Shown one piece after another: positions 7,887-16,522 of a DNA stretch of 64,000 bases. How positions within the stretch are numbered: the first letter of the stretch is position 1; the number at the start of each line of letters is the position of its first letter. The translations under genes were made by a program, and so were the position numbers. The notes beneath the pieces were generated by a model, which saw only the letters and a list, made by a program, of their open reading frames with translations, did not search any database and was not told where the DNA came from. The DNA is from Saprospiraceae bacterium (GTDB lineage Bacteria > Bacteroidota > Bacteroidia > Chitinophagales > Saprospiraceae), in the NCBI GenBank assembly GCA_016710625.1, contig JADJVK010000013.1, forward strand, positions 1-64,000. The letters run 5' to 3'.

Positions 7887-9523
7887 GTATGATTGTTTTC
7901 ACCAAATATACCTGTTGTGATAGTCACATCAGCACTATTCACATTTAAACTACCATCACTATCTCTTACATCACCATTTGTTGTATTATCTGAATTAACA
8001 GTAGTAAGAACATTTGAACCAATAACAGCCTGCTTACTACCTCCTTGCACATTGGGTATTCTAACAATGTATTTTGTTTGTTGCAAGATAGTTAATCCAT
8101 ATTTATAAGCACTTGAAGAAGCACCTGGTGCTGAACTAAAGATGTAATTTCCATTTGAATCAGTAGTTGCAAAGGCAATTAAAGATCCATCTTCTTTCAA
8201 TAATTGAACAATAACACCTTGTAATGCTGCTTCTCCTGCATCTTGAATACCATTACCATTATCATCTACCCAAACTCTATTACCAATTTCAATAGGAGGT
8301 GGTTCAGAAAGAATTTCCATATCACCTAGACCATTCGCTTTCCCATATTTAGTTTCATCTTGATGAGTTACATATAATTGATAGGTATCAGTAGAATAGC
8401 TAGTACTACCTGTTTTATTATCCATAAAATAAACTCCACCAGTCCAATAATCAATTGGATCTGTAACAACTACAGCGACTTCTCTTTTCCCTGGAAAAAA
8501 CATACTTCCACCAATAATATCTTCTGCATGATATAGAGCTTGATCTCCATCATTAAAATAAAATTCGCCACCACCTGGTCCTTGACCATTATTTGCTCCT
8601 GCAGTTGTAACACCGCCAACCGAAGCATTATTTTCTAATACAAAAGTACTACCTGTTGGTGCAGCTCTTAATATATCACCACCCACTAATGCACTATATA
8701 ATTTATTCGAACTTGTATTAGTCCCAAAATTTCTATAACCCAATTGATGTCCTGCTCTATCATTAAAAACAATTATCATGGATTCATCAACATCAAACTC
8801 TAAATCAACTAGCATTGGCTGAGGATATGATAGTAAATCTGCAGTACTTTGAGCCATAATAACAGGTGGCATTACATCTAGCCAAGGGTTCCATTGTTTG
8901 CCAAATTCTTCTTTTATACCATTGCCATTATTATCGTCTAAATCTTTAAAAGCATAACCTTTATTATAAGTTAATGGAAAATTCAAAACACTAGTAAAAC
9001 TTGTACCATCATAACTATATACAACAGCATTTAGATCATTTTTATTTTGAGATGTTATTGCATCACAGATAGCACCTACATATAATTTTCCTCTATGATA
9101 TTTCAATGCAAATGGTCTTACATTACCAACACCACTATTACAAGGATTTGGAACAGCTGAACTAGTAGCAAGTAATGACTTATTTTCAACATCTATAGTA
9201 TAGATCTTTTTATCATACAGATTCATTACATACATTTTTGAAAAATCATCAGATAATTCTATACCTCCAATTCCTATTTTACCAACTAATGGAAACATAG
9301 CTGGATCATGTGTAGGACCTGTAAGTGTTGTAGGTAAAGCTCTAGTTGAAATTGTAGGCATTAATGATAGTCCAAAATCAATACCTAGATCTGACAAATC
9401 ATGCCACAACATTGCAGAGCCTGTAGATGTCAAAACATAAATTGCTCCAATATCTTCTTTACCATCACTATCATTATCTCTCATTGCTGCATGTCTTTTC
9501 ACCAATGCAGATGTATATATCAA
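7802..9523 (-). CDS. Surface protein B, fragment 2 of 3 (propeller-like region and SdrD-B domain)
   Basis: Middle part of surface protein B. First comes a region with propeller-like text (DIGAIYVLTSTG, KMYVMNLYDKKIYTIDV, LKYHRGKLYVGAICD, LVDLEFDVDESMIIVFNDRAGHQLG) as found between SdrD-B domains in Bacteroidota surface proteins. Then a full SdrD-B domain: IGNRVWVDDNGNGIQDAGE ... GVIVQLL ... DSNGNYIFS, with the acidic DxDxNGxxD-like calcium-binding loop. The first base is not a real start: restoring one A in the run at 9529-9532 continues from fragment 1 (YDRK-RGLIYTSALVKRHAAM). The last roughly 25 residues are out of frame. Confidence 0.8.
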   Translation of the reverse strand: MIYTSALVKRHAAMRDNDSDGKEDIGAIYVLTSTGSAMLWHDLSDLGIDFGLSLMPTISTRALPTTLTGPTHDPAMFPLVGKIGIGGIELSDDFSKMYVMNLYDKKIYTIDVENKSLLATSSAVPNPCNSGVGNVRPFALKYHRGKLYVGAICDAITSQNKNDLNAVVYSYDGTSFTSVLNFPLTYNKGYAFKDLDDNNGNGIKEEFGKQWNPWLDVMPPVIMAQSTADLLSYPQPMLVDLEFDVDESMIIVFNDRAGHQLGYRNFGTNTSSNKLYSALVGGDILRAAPTGSTFVLENNASVGGVTTAGANNGQGPGGGEFYFNDGDQALYHAEDIIGGSMFFPGKREVAVVVTDPIDYWTGGVYFMDNKTGSTSYSTDTYQLYVTHQDETKYGKANGLGDMEILSEPPPIEIGNRVWVDDNGNGIQDAGEAALQGVIVQLLKEDGSLIAFATTDSNGNYIFSSAPGASSSAYKYGLTILQQTKYIVRIPNVQGGSKQAVIGSNVLTTVNSDNTTNGDVRDSDGSLNVNSADVTITTGIFGENNHTWILGFHLHQPAQFQQHALQYHNQIVLQ

Positions 9524-10149
9524 TCCTCTTTTCTATCATAAGTAATACCCCAAGTACCACCAATTTCTGCAGTTGATGCAATAGATGGTGCAAAATCTTT
9601 TCCTCTAGCAGAATATGATTGTATCAGCATGGCATTTGCATCTGGTATAGATGCAGATGGTCTATTCGCCTCAAATTGAGATACTACATAATCAGGATCT
9701 ATTTTAGAAATATAATGATCAGGATAATTTACACCAAAATTAGCATCTGTACTAGATGCACTATAAAATTGAACACTCGATTTATTACTTGTAGAAGTGG
9801 TACTTACTGGACTAGAATAGTCTCCTGAAATCAAACCAGTAAATTCTATTCTTAATGGCAAAGTTAACCCAGTAAATGAATATGTTCCAACAGGAGAAGT
9901 TGTAGTAGTTCCTACTAAAACATTACTAGAATTATAAGCATTAACAATTACACCTGGTAACCTAACTTCTAAAAATGTAGAAGAACTATCTTTTACACCA
10001 TTTTCGTTAAAATCTCTAAAAACATACCCTGAAATTTGAGCTTTTAAATTAAAATTAAAAAAGCAAATTAAAAAATATGCTAAAATTAATTTTATAAAAA
10101 ATTTTGATGATTGGTTATAATAAAAGCTATGTGAAATTTTATTTTTCAT
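9520..10149 (-). CDS. Surface protein B, fragment 1 of 3 (signal peptide and first SdrD-B domain)
   Basis: N-terminal 209 residues of surface protein B. The signal peptide has its hydrophobic core at about residues 18-34 and likely cleavage near LKAQ (residues 35-38). It is followed at once by an SdrD-B/Cna-B-like fold, ISGYVFRDFNENGVKD ... RLPGVIVNAY ... GTYSFTGL, then NFGVNYPDHY and the start of the propeller-like region (GGTWGITYDR). The ATG at 10149 is well placed and the last three residues are past the frameshift. The upstream gap (10150-10426) carries a TTTCATCACC site also found before the neighbouring LytTR regulator gene. Confidence 0.8.
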   Translation of the reverse strand: MKNKISHSFYYNQSSKFFIKLILAYFLICFFNFNLKAQISGYVFRDFNENGVKDSSSTFLEVRLPGVIVNAYNSSNVLVGTTTTSPVGTYSFTGLTLPLRIEFTGLISGDYSSPVSTTSTSNKSSVQFYSASSTDANFGVNYPDHYISKIDPDYVVSQFEANRPSASIPDANAMLIQSYSARGKDFAPSIASTAEIGGTWGITYDRKED

Positions 10150-10377
10150 TTTGTTAAAATCTAATTGATAAAATAAAAATTTAGTAACTTAAATTATTAA
10201 AGCATAATTTTCCAGATAAAGGAAAACTGTAAATCAACTTTTCTGAACTTTGATAAAATGTGAGCTTTTTCATAATAAAAAAATTATAGTTTTAAAATAG
10301 TATTAAATATTCCTATATAATTATGTATGAAAACAATTTCAACAATGTAGCCAAATACTGCATTTTTGACAAAACAA

Positions 10378-10397
10378 TCGATGAAGTGGTGATGAAA
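10378..10397 (-). promoter_or_regulatory. Candidate LytTR operator upstream of surface protein B
   Basis: The minus strand reads TTTCATCACC-A-CTTCATCG, i.e. two related half-sites 11 bp apart, about 230-250 bp before the start of surface protein B. The same TTTCATCACC word occurs twice upstream of the LytTR gene (13085-13114), in the same orientation relative to the genes. Function is inferred from recurrence only. Confidence 0.4.
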
Positions 10398-10426
10398 TCA
10401 AGAAAAGTTGTATGAAAATAGAAAAA

Positions 10427-12355
10427 CTAAATAGTTTTGTTGAAATTTAGAATATATTCAGTTCCAAAATAAGATGACTTTTTCAAGTAAATATTGGAAT
10501 TATTCATTTTAATTAATTTTGAAATAAGGATAATTCCAAATCCCATATTATCAACTTTTGGGTGGTAAGGAGTAGGATCCTCAAATATCTTGTTTGTTTT
10601 ATCAATCATTTCCTGATTCATTCCTAAACCAAAATCTTTGTAATGGATACAAACTTCATTTTCTTTTTCTGAGCTAATTAATTCAATTAAAATTTTTGTT
10701 TTTTCATTTACTTTGGCATATTTAATTGAATTATCAATTAGATTTCTCATTAATATTTCAAAATCGCTTACATTAAAATAAATAAATATTTGGTTATCAA
10801 TTGGTATATTAATTTCTAATTCAATGTCCTCTAAAATAAATCTAGAAATGATTTCTTCCATTTTAGATTTAAAAAATATTTTTTCGGGTTGGTAAACTTT
10901 ATTTTGATTTTGAATAAATGACCAATGAAATAAATTATCAATTATTTTCAATGTTTTCATACTTGATTTATCAAACGAGTTAATTATTTTATCAACTCTA
11001 TCAAAATCTTTTAAATTAGCAAAATATTTAAGCGTTTTATTCAAGCTAAAAAGAGAAATGATGGGTTGCTTTATGTCATGAGCAATGATTGATAAAAAGT
11101 AGTCTTTTGTTCTCGTCAAATCTTCTAAAGCAACATTTTGATTCGAAATTTTAATTTTTTGCTTCAATGTTTTTACATATAAATATATAAATGTACAAAT
11201 AGCTAAAAAGGCAAATAATAAAAATACCAGAAGTATATTTTTGATTTTTTGATTATTTAATTGCTTGATTTTCAGATTTTCATTAGTTAATTCCAATTGC
11301 TGAGCATGATATTTTGTTCTTATCTCATTTAATTCATTTGTTTTTTCATTTTGAATTAAAGAATCATTTATTATAAATAATGAATCGTAATAAATTAAAC
11401 AATTTTCAAGCTGATTAGTACTTCTGAATATTTCAGTTTTCAAATAATAACAATTCTTTTTATCTGTTAAAAAATGGTTCTTATTCGCAATTTTCAATGC
11501 TAAATCTACAGTATTTATACTATTTGTAAAATCATTCAAATAAAAATATGCCAAAGCCATATTGTAATAGTTGAGCATTATACCTGACTCATCATTGATA
11601 TCAAAATAATAAATTTGTGCATTCTTATAATATCGAATTGCATCAATATATAATTTTTTTGATAATGCAATTGTTCCTAAATTTGTATTAAAATATGCCA
11701 ACCCCCATTTCTCATCCTTTTTCCCTTTTATTGCTTTTTTTAATTTATCAACTATTTTATTAATCAACTCATTATCATTATCTTTTTGATTTTCACTCAA
11801 ATACAGCTTTAAATAAGCCATATATAACCTTATAATCAACTTTGTATCATTGATTTGCAATGCAATTCGCTCTGCTTCTTCAAGCAATTCCTGACTTGTC
11901 GTATTAGTCAAATCTTTTTTCATCAATATCGAACTTAATGAAATTAGAGAATTGGCTAATCCAAATGAATCTTTATTTATTTTAAATTTCTGAATGGCTT
12001 CGTTATAACTATTATAGGCATCATAGATTTTGTTTGCTTTCGTATAAGTATTTGCTAAAAAGAAGGAGTACAAACCAGAAGTATTGTTTTGGTATAATTT
12101 GACTTCAATTCTTTTGATAGAATCAAGTAAAGAGCCGCATTTACTACTACTTTCAATATAATACGACTTTTCTAAACTTAATAACGAATTTAGTTTTTCA
12201 AAGCTGTCATAGTCTTGTCGCAACCAAATATTTTCTACAGAATCTTTATTTTTTATTATGTTTAAAGTATTGTAAAAGATAGATTTACCGCTTTGTCCAA
12301 AACTATATTGATTAAAAAAAACAAATATTAAAAAACTAAAAATTGATAATCTCAT
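10427..12355 (-). CDS. TPR-containing membrane sensor histidine kinase
   Basis: 642 residues: signal peptide (cleavage near SFGQ), a TPR-rich extracytoplasmic region (about residues 80-340, with the usual ALAYFYLND-like helices), one membrane span at about 372-394, a short coiled coil, then a HisKA-type dimerisation helix with H426 in DYFLSIIAHDIKQP and a HATPase_c domain (N box LIDNSIKYAK, G1 DFGLGMN, G2 MGFGIILI). This layout is common for Bacteroidota kinases. It lies five bases downstream of the LytTR response regulator, so the two should form one operon and one phosphorelay. The G2 box is less glycine-rich than usual but still plausible. Confidence 0.85.
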   Translation of the reverse strand: MRLSIFSFLIFVFFNQYSFGQSGKSIFYNTLNIIKNKDSVENIWLRQDYDSFEKLNSLLSLEKSYYIESSSKCGSLLDSIKRIEVKLYQNNTSGLYSFFLANTYTKANKIYDAYNSYNEAIQKFKINKDSFGLANSLISLSSILMKKDLTNTTSQELLEEAERIALQINDTKLIIRLYMAYLKLYLSENQKDNDNELINKIVDKLKKAIKGKKDEKWGLAYFNTNLGTIALSKKLYIDAIRYYKNAQIYYFDINDESGIMLNYYNMALAYFYLNDFTNSINTVDLALKIANKNHFLTDKKNCYYLKTEIFRSTNQLENCLIYYDSLFIINDSLIQNEKTNELNEIRTKYHAQQLELTNENLKIKQLNNQKIKNILLVFLLFAFLAICTFIYLYVKTLKQKIKISNQNVALEDLTRTKDYFLSIIAHDIKQPIISLFSLNKTLKYFANLKDFDRVDKIINSFDKSSMKTLKIIDNLFHWSFIQNQNKVYQPEKIFFKSKMEEIISRFILEDIELEINIPIDNQIFIYFNVSDFEILMRNLIDNSIKYAKVNEKTKILIELISSEKENEVCIHYKDFGLGMNQEMIDKTNKIFEDPTPYHPKVDNMGFGIILISKLIKMNNSNIYLKKSSYFGTEYILNFNKTI

Positions 12356-12360
12356 GAAAA

Positions 12361-13029
12361 TTAGGAATTATGGTATTTAAAGTATTTTTCACTTACAATA
12401 AATTTTTTGTCCATAATTTTAATACTTCCATTTTCTTTATTGATATTATCTATATATTTCACATTTACAGCAATGTTTTTGTTTAATTTCATCAAAATCC
12501 CTTTGGAATCTATGACCAATTTGGAAATTGATTTTTTTATGACATTTTTTTTATTTTCAGAATAAATAATGGAATAATTTCCTCGAACTTCAACCAGATC
12601 AATATTTTTATACAATATTTTTTCTTTACGTTTTGTTGAGTTTCCAACTTCTAAATAATCACCTTGGTCGATTAAATAATTTTCCTGATATCTCATGATG
12701 AAGCTCAACATACTGAGTTCATGAATTGGTTTGATTAAAAGTATGGAATTTTTAAAGAGCTTTGTGAAATTTAGATATTGTGCATTTGGGAAAGCAGTGA
12801 TGAAAATTATTGGCTTTGAAGTAGATACAAATTTATTCAACAACTCTAATACATTTGAGTTATCAATCATTATATCAATTATTAAAATATCAGTGTTGTC
12901 ATTATTATATTGATTTGTAAAATCTAAAGTGTTTGAACAGTGAGTTATCATTAAATCAAAATTTTCTAATAATATCCGTTCAATATTTGCAGACATTATT
13001 TCATCATCTTCCAAAATGAATACTCTCAT
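12361..13029 (-). CDS. LytTR-family response regulator
   Basis: 222 residues. The N-terminal receiver domain has the acidic pair D8/D9, phospho-acceptor D52 (LIIDIMID), the switch Thr in FITAF and Lys in LLIKPI. The C-terminal LytTR DNA-binding domain (about residues 120-220) has EVRGNYSIIYS and the LMKLNKNIAVNVKYI segment typical of the family. First gene of an operon with the TPR histidine kinase. Two TTTCATCACC repeats 20 bp apart lie 56-85 bp upstream, suggesting autoregulation. A third copy upstream of surface protein B suggests that gene as a target (inference). Confidence 0.88.
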   Translation of the reverse strand: MRVFILEDDEIMSANIERILLENFDLMITHCSNTLDFTNQYNNDNTDILIIDIMIDNSNVLELLNKFVSTSKPIIFITAFPNAQYLNFTKLFKNSILLIKPIHELSMLSFIMRYQENYLIDQGDYLEVGNSTKRKEKILYKNIDLVEVRGNYSIIYSENKKNVIKKSISKLVIDSKGILMKLNKNIAVNVKYIDNINKENGSIKIMDKKFIVSEKYFKYHNS

Positions 13030-13330
13030 ATATTTACATTAATTCACAAATGTATATTGTATTATATTAAAATAATTATAATTGGGTGATGAAACAATAG
13101 GTTTGGTGATGAAATTTTGTTAATGCTGTTATTAATTATATTTAATAATTAATAATTGGAATTTTCAATGACAAAAAGAGCTTCAATTAAAATTACAATT
13201 TTAAATTTAATATCAATATTTTAGGTTAAATATTTTCAAAAAACTCCTTTTCATTTTTTTCCATTTGAGTTATATGTCTTTGACAATGTTGAGCTAAGAA
13301 ATAAATATATTCATATACATAAAATTAAAT
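13030..13330. other. Intergenic region upstream of the LytTR operon
   Basis: About 300 bp, AT-rich, no reading frame. The only signal is the paired TTTCATCACC site at 13085-13114. The part near 13330 adjoins the degraded 3' end of manA. Confidence 0.5.
13085..13114 (-). promoter_or_regulatory. Paired direct repeat TTTCATCACC, candidate LytTR operator
   Basis: On the minus strand TTTCATCACC occurs twice with a 20-bp start-to-start distance (two helical turns), 56-85 bp before the LytTR gene's ATG. LytTR proteins characteristically bind direct repeats spaced about two turns apart. Confidence 0.45.
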
Positions 13331-13528
13331 TTATTTAAAGGCCTTCCTAGCTCTGAAAATTTGTAATTTCCAGTTGCTCCGTTAATTTATTGAACAGTTC
13401 CCCACAATCAAGAAATAATGTCGTTCTTTTTTGAAATTCTATTTTTGAATTTCCAGTTCAACTGCTCCACCATTTGGTGCCATTCAAAATCGAATAAATA
13501 TGGATTGAAAGTGTCCTAAATATTTTTT
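13331..13528 (-). pseudogene. manA: Out-of-frame 3' end of manA
   Basis: The open part of manA stops at a TGA at 13529, about 60 residues short of the E. coli-type enzyme. Beyond it, other frames read like the missing C-terminal cupin: HIYSILNGT, then SKIEFQK and TTLFLDCGELFNKL, then GATGNYK and finally FRARKAFK followed by TAA at 13331-13333 (compare the E. coli ending RLARVYNKL). Several indels must lie in these roughly 200 bp. The exact joins are uncertain. Confidence 0.5.
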
Positions 13529-14548
13529 TCATTTTTTTAAATACATCTTAGCCTTATTTTTTAATTCTATGGAAGCTATTTCAAAATCCTTACATGCCGT
13601 TTTATAGCTATTTTCAAACTTGCTTTTTCTACCTTTTAAGATTTTTGGTCTCACCGTTTCAAAACTGGTATGGTTTATCAACATCGCCACATCTATATAT
13701 TTTGGTGTCAATCCACCCCTAAATACATTGTCAGAATTCGCCATCAATTCCATATTTTGACCTTCCAAATAGGCATGTGGTATGCCCGCTCCTTGAAATA
13801 TCGCACCCCCTTTTTCTATTTTCACCAGATTCAATAAATATATCGAAAAAATGCCCCGGTCATATTGCCCAGCTCTAGTGTATTGTTCAAAGGCTTTCCA
13901 TGCCCAATAATCAGGATTGGATTTATCAATAGGCTGCTGTTTTTGTAAAGTTTCAAATAATGGTTGCAATAATGCATTTACTTTATCTTGAGGCATTTCC
14001 ATGATATATTGATACAATTTTCGGGTATCTCTTTCCTTGAATTGTGCCATTAAAGGATGAAAAGCCGTTTTGCTTTTTAGGATTTTAGCAATTTGAAATG
14101 GAGATCGAAAACCATGCAACAACCAAAACTCTGACAAAGCCACCATGATTTCAGGTTTGTGATTGTCATCTTTAAAATTTCTATTGGTTGCATTGAGTGG
14201 AATTCCCGCTTTATTTTCAGCTGCAAACCCCTTTATCGCCGCTTCTTTTGTCGGATGTACCTGAATCGATAGCATTGAAGCGACATCCAGCACTTTGAAC
14301 AAAAAAGGCAATTTGTTATTAAAATCTTTAGCCGTAGCTTGTCCTAAACTTTTTTCAGGATGCTCCGCTATGTATTGCTCCAATGATTTACCAGTATTTT
14401 CAATCATTGACATCCCATTTGGGTGAGTGCCCATCCAATATTCAGCACAAGGCGTTTCATTACTTTGCAGTCCAAAAATGGATGGAATAAATGTTTTTCC
14501 ACCCCAATCGTAATGCTGGATTTTCCCTTCAAGATTTACAATTGCCAT
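13529..14548 (-). CDS. manA: Mannose-6-phosphate isomerase, class I (3'-disrupted)
   Basis: Interconverts mannose 6-phosphate and fructose 6-phosphate in the cytoplasm using zinc. Recognised by the type I enzyme's motifs: YDWGG near the start, CAEYWMGTHP, PFLFKVLDV, the zinc ligands in SIQVHP and HKPE, and the signature GIPHAYLEGQNMELMANSDNVFRGGLTPKYID (positions about 253-284). The N-terminal domains align with E. coli ManA. The 339-residue frame ends at MYLKK, lacking about 60 C-terminal residues that seem to continue out of frame to 13331. The start lies one base after the pgi stop, so pgi-manA form an operon linking glucose and mannose phosphates through fructose 6-phosphate. Confidence 0.9.
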   Translation of the reverse strand: MAIVNLEGKIQHYDWGGKTFIPSIFGLQSNETPCAEYWMGTHPNGMSMIENTGKSLEQYIAEHPEKSLGQATAKDFNNKLPFLFKVLDVASMLSIQVHPTKEAAIKGFAAENKAGIPLNATNRNFKDDNHKPEIMVALSEFWLLHGFRSPFQIAKILKSKTAFHPLMAQFKERDTRKLYQYIMEMPQDKVNALLQPLFETLQKQQPIDKSNPDYWAWKAFEQYTRAGQYDRGIFSIYLLNLVKIEKGGAIFQGAGIPHAYLEGQNMELMANSDNVFRGGLTPKYIDVAMLINHTSFETVRPKILKGRKSKFENSYKTACKDFEIASIELKNKAKMYLKK

Positions 14549-14549
14549 C

Positions 14550-16199
14550 TTATTTTTTTGATTTATAAAAGTTCATCAAACCATTTGTCGAACTGTCATG
14601 AGAAGTAATTGGTTGATTACCAACCAGTTCCTTACCAATTTTATTGGCTAATTGTTTGCCCAATTCCACACCCCATTGGTCGAAACTATAAACATTCCAG
14701 ATGATTCCTTGAGTGAAAATCTTGTGTTCATATAAAGCAGTTAAATAACCCAAACTATATGGTGTCAGCTGTTCCAACAAAATAGAATTGGTAGGCCTAT
14801 TGCCGACAAACACTTTGTAAGGAGCTAGTTTTTTGATTTGATTTTCGGATAAATTCGCTTTTTTCAATTCTTCAATTGCTTCTGCTAAGGTTTTACCATT
14901 CATCAAAGCTTCGGTTTGAGCAAAGAAATTAGACAAAAGCAATTCTTGGTGATTTCCAATTGGATTGTGTGAATGTACGGAAGCGATAAAATCACATGGC
15001 ACCAATCGAGTTCCTTGATGAATCAACTGATAAAAAGCATGTTGCCCATTCGTCCCAGGCTCTCCCCAAACAATTGGTCCAGTTTGGTAATTGACACTAT
15101 TCCCTCTCCTATCCACAGATTTTCCATTACTTTCCATGTTACCTTGCTGAAAATAGGCTGCAAAACGATGTAAATATTGATCATAAGGTAAAATAGCTTC
15201 TGAGTGAGCATCCCAAAAATTGCCATACCATATTCCTAACAAAGCAAATATACTAGGCAAATTCTTTTCTAAAGGAGTTGTCCTAAAATGCTCATCCATA
15301 GCATGATAACCTTTCAATAAGGATTTGAAATTCTCAAAACCAATGGTGGCAGCTATCGATAATCCAATAGCTGAAGTAAGAGAGTATCTACCACCAACCC
15401 AATCCCAAAATTCAAACATATTTTTAGGTGCAATACCAAATTGTTTTACTGCTTCTTTGTTGGTAGATAATGCCACAAAATGCTTCGCAATGTGTTTTTC
15501 CTCTTTAGCATGTTCTAAAAACCAATTTCTTGCAGAATGGGCATTCGCCATCGTTTCTTGGGTAGTAAATGTTTTGGAAGCTATCACAAATAAGGTTGTT
15601 GCAGGATTTACTTTTTTCAAAGTTTCTGCAATATGTGTTCCATCAACATTGGATACAAAATAACATTGAATTCCCTTTTTCCAATAAGGTTTCAGTGCTT
15701 CAGTAACCATCACTGGACCCAAATCGCTACCACCAATTCCGATATTTACAATAGATTCTATTTTTTCACCCGAATATCCTTTCCATTTTCCTTCATGTAA
15801 ATCATTACAAAAAGCCTCCATTTGATCCAAAACACGATTCACATTTGGCATCACATCTCTTCCTGACAATAGGATAGGTCGGTTCGATTGGTTTCTCAAG
15901 GCAATATGTAAAACAGCTCTGTTCTCTGTTTCATTGATCTTTTCCCCATTAAACATTTTTTGAATCGCTGCTTCTAGTTGGGTTTCCTTTGCCAATTCAA
16001 ATAGGAGATTGAAGGTTTCTTGAGTCGCAATATTTTTGGAATAATCAAATAAACTTCCTTCAAAAATCTGAGAATATTTATCAAAGCGATTAGGATCGTT
16101 TTTGAAAAGTGTTTTCAAATCTGTTTTTTGAATTTCAGCTTTATGAGCTTTCAGTTTTTTCCAAGCTGCTGTTCGGGTAGGATTTATTTTAGATAACAT
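14550..16199 (-). CDS. pgi: Glucose-6-phosphate isomerase
   Basis: Interconverts glucose 6-phosphate and fructose 6-phosphate (glycolysis/gluconeogenesis). At 549 residues it is the same length as the E. coli enzyme, with all hallmarks: IGIGGSDLGPVMVTEAL (sugar-phosphate loop), FVIASKTFTTQET, DWVGGRYSLTSAIG (PROSITE-type signature 1), MESNGK with the catalytic Glu, GTNGQHAFYQLIHQG with the catalytic His, and the C-terminal FDQWGVELGKQLA with the active-site Lys. Intact. First gene of the pgi-manA operon; divergent from the oligopeptidase gene. Confidence 0.97.
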   Translation of the reverse strand: MLSKINPTRTAAWKKLKAHKAEIQKTDLKTLFKNDPNRFDKYSQIFEGSLFDYSKNIATQETFNLLFELAKETQLEAAIQKMFNGEKINETENRAVLHIALRNQSNRPILLSGRDVMPNVNRVLDQMEAFCNDLHEGKWKGYSGEKIESIVNIGIGGSDLGPVMVTEALKPYWKKGIQCYFVSNVDGTHIAETLKKVNPATTLFVIASKTFTTQETMANAHSARNWFLEHAKEEKHIAKHFVALSTNKEAVKQFGIAPKNMFEFWDWVGGRYSLTSAIGLSIAATIGFENFKSLLKGYHAMDEHFRTTPLEKNLPSIFALLGIWYGNFWDAHSEAILPYDQYLHRFAAYFQQGNMESNGKSVDRRGNSVNYQTGPIVWGEPGTNGQHAFYQLIHQGTRLVPCDFIASVHSHNPIGNHQELLLSNFFAQTEALMNGKTLAEAIEELKKANLSENQIKKLAPYKVFVGNRPTNSILLEQLTPYSLGYLTALYEHKIFTQGIIWNVYSFDQWGVELGKQLANKIGKELVGNQPITSHDSSTNGLMNFYKSKK

Positions 16200-16522
16200 A
16201 AAAATGATTTATGGGGTAAAATTATTATATTTAAAGGAAAAAGTAGATTAAAATCTTAGATATTCCATTCTATTTTATTTTAAAATTAAAAAAGTAAACG
16301 TTGATTCGCAATAAAAATTAATTTCTATTTCTAGTATCAAAAGTTGCTTTTACCACTCTGAAATCAACTTGAATTAAAGATTAAATAAATATAAAATGAA
16401 TTATCAAACCTATTGATAATCAAATCATAAATTCTCGATCATTCAAACATTTAATAACATTCAAATACGATTCTTAACCCAAACCCCTTACATTTTACTA
16501 TCTTTGTGAAAATTAGTAAAGC
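16200..16522. other. Divergent promoter region between pgi and the oligopeptidase gene
   Basis: 323 bp, AT-rich, no reading frame. It holds a good -7 box for the plus-strand gene at 16499-16506. The pgi promoter should also be here but no clear match was found. Confidence 0.5.
16499..16506 (+). promoter_or_regulatory. Bacteroidota -7 box (TATCTTTG)
   Basis: TATCTTTG matches the Bacteroidota consensus TAnnTTTG exactly and lies 17 bp before the ATG of the oligopeptidase gene, so the leader would be very short. No clear TTTG -33 element is found at the expected distance. Confidence 0.5.

Noticed and set aside
1528..10149. Programmed ribosomal frameshifting in the surface proteins
   Set aside because: Lesions are of both signs, at unrelated sites without slippery heptamers plus structures, and similar breaks occur in housekeeping genes.
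14973..15663. Plus-strand and second minus-strand frames inside pgi
   Set aside because: They overlap a well-conserved intact enzyme and show no family motifs or start signals.
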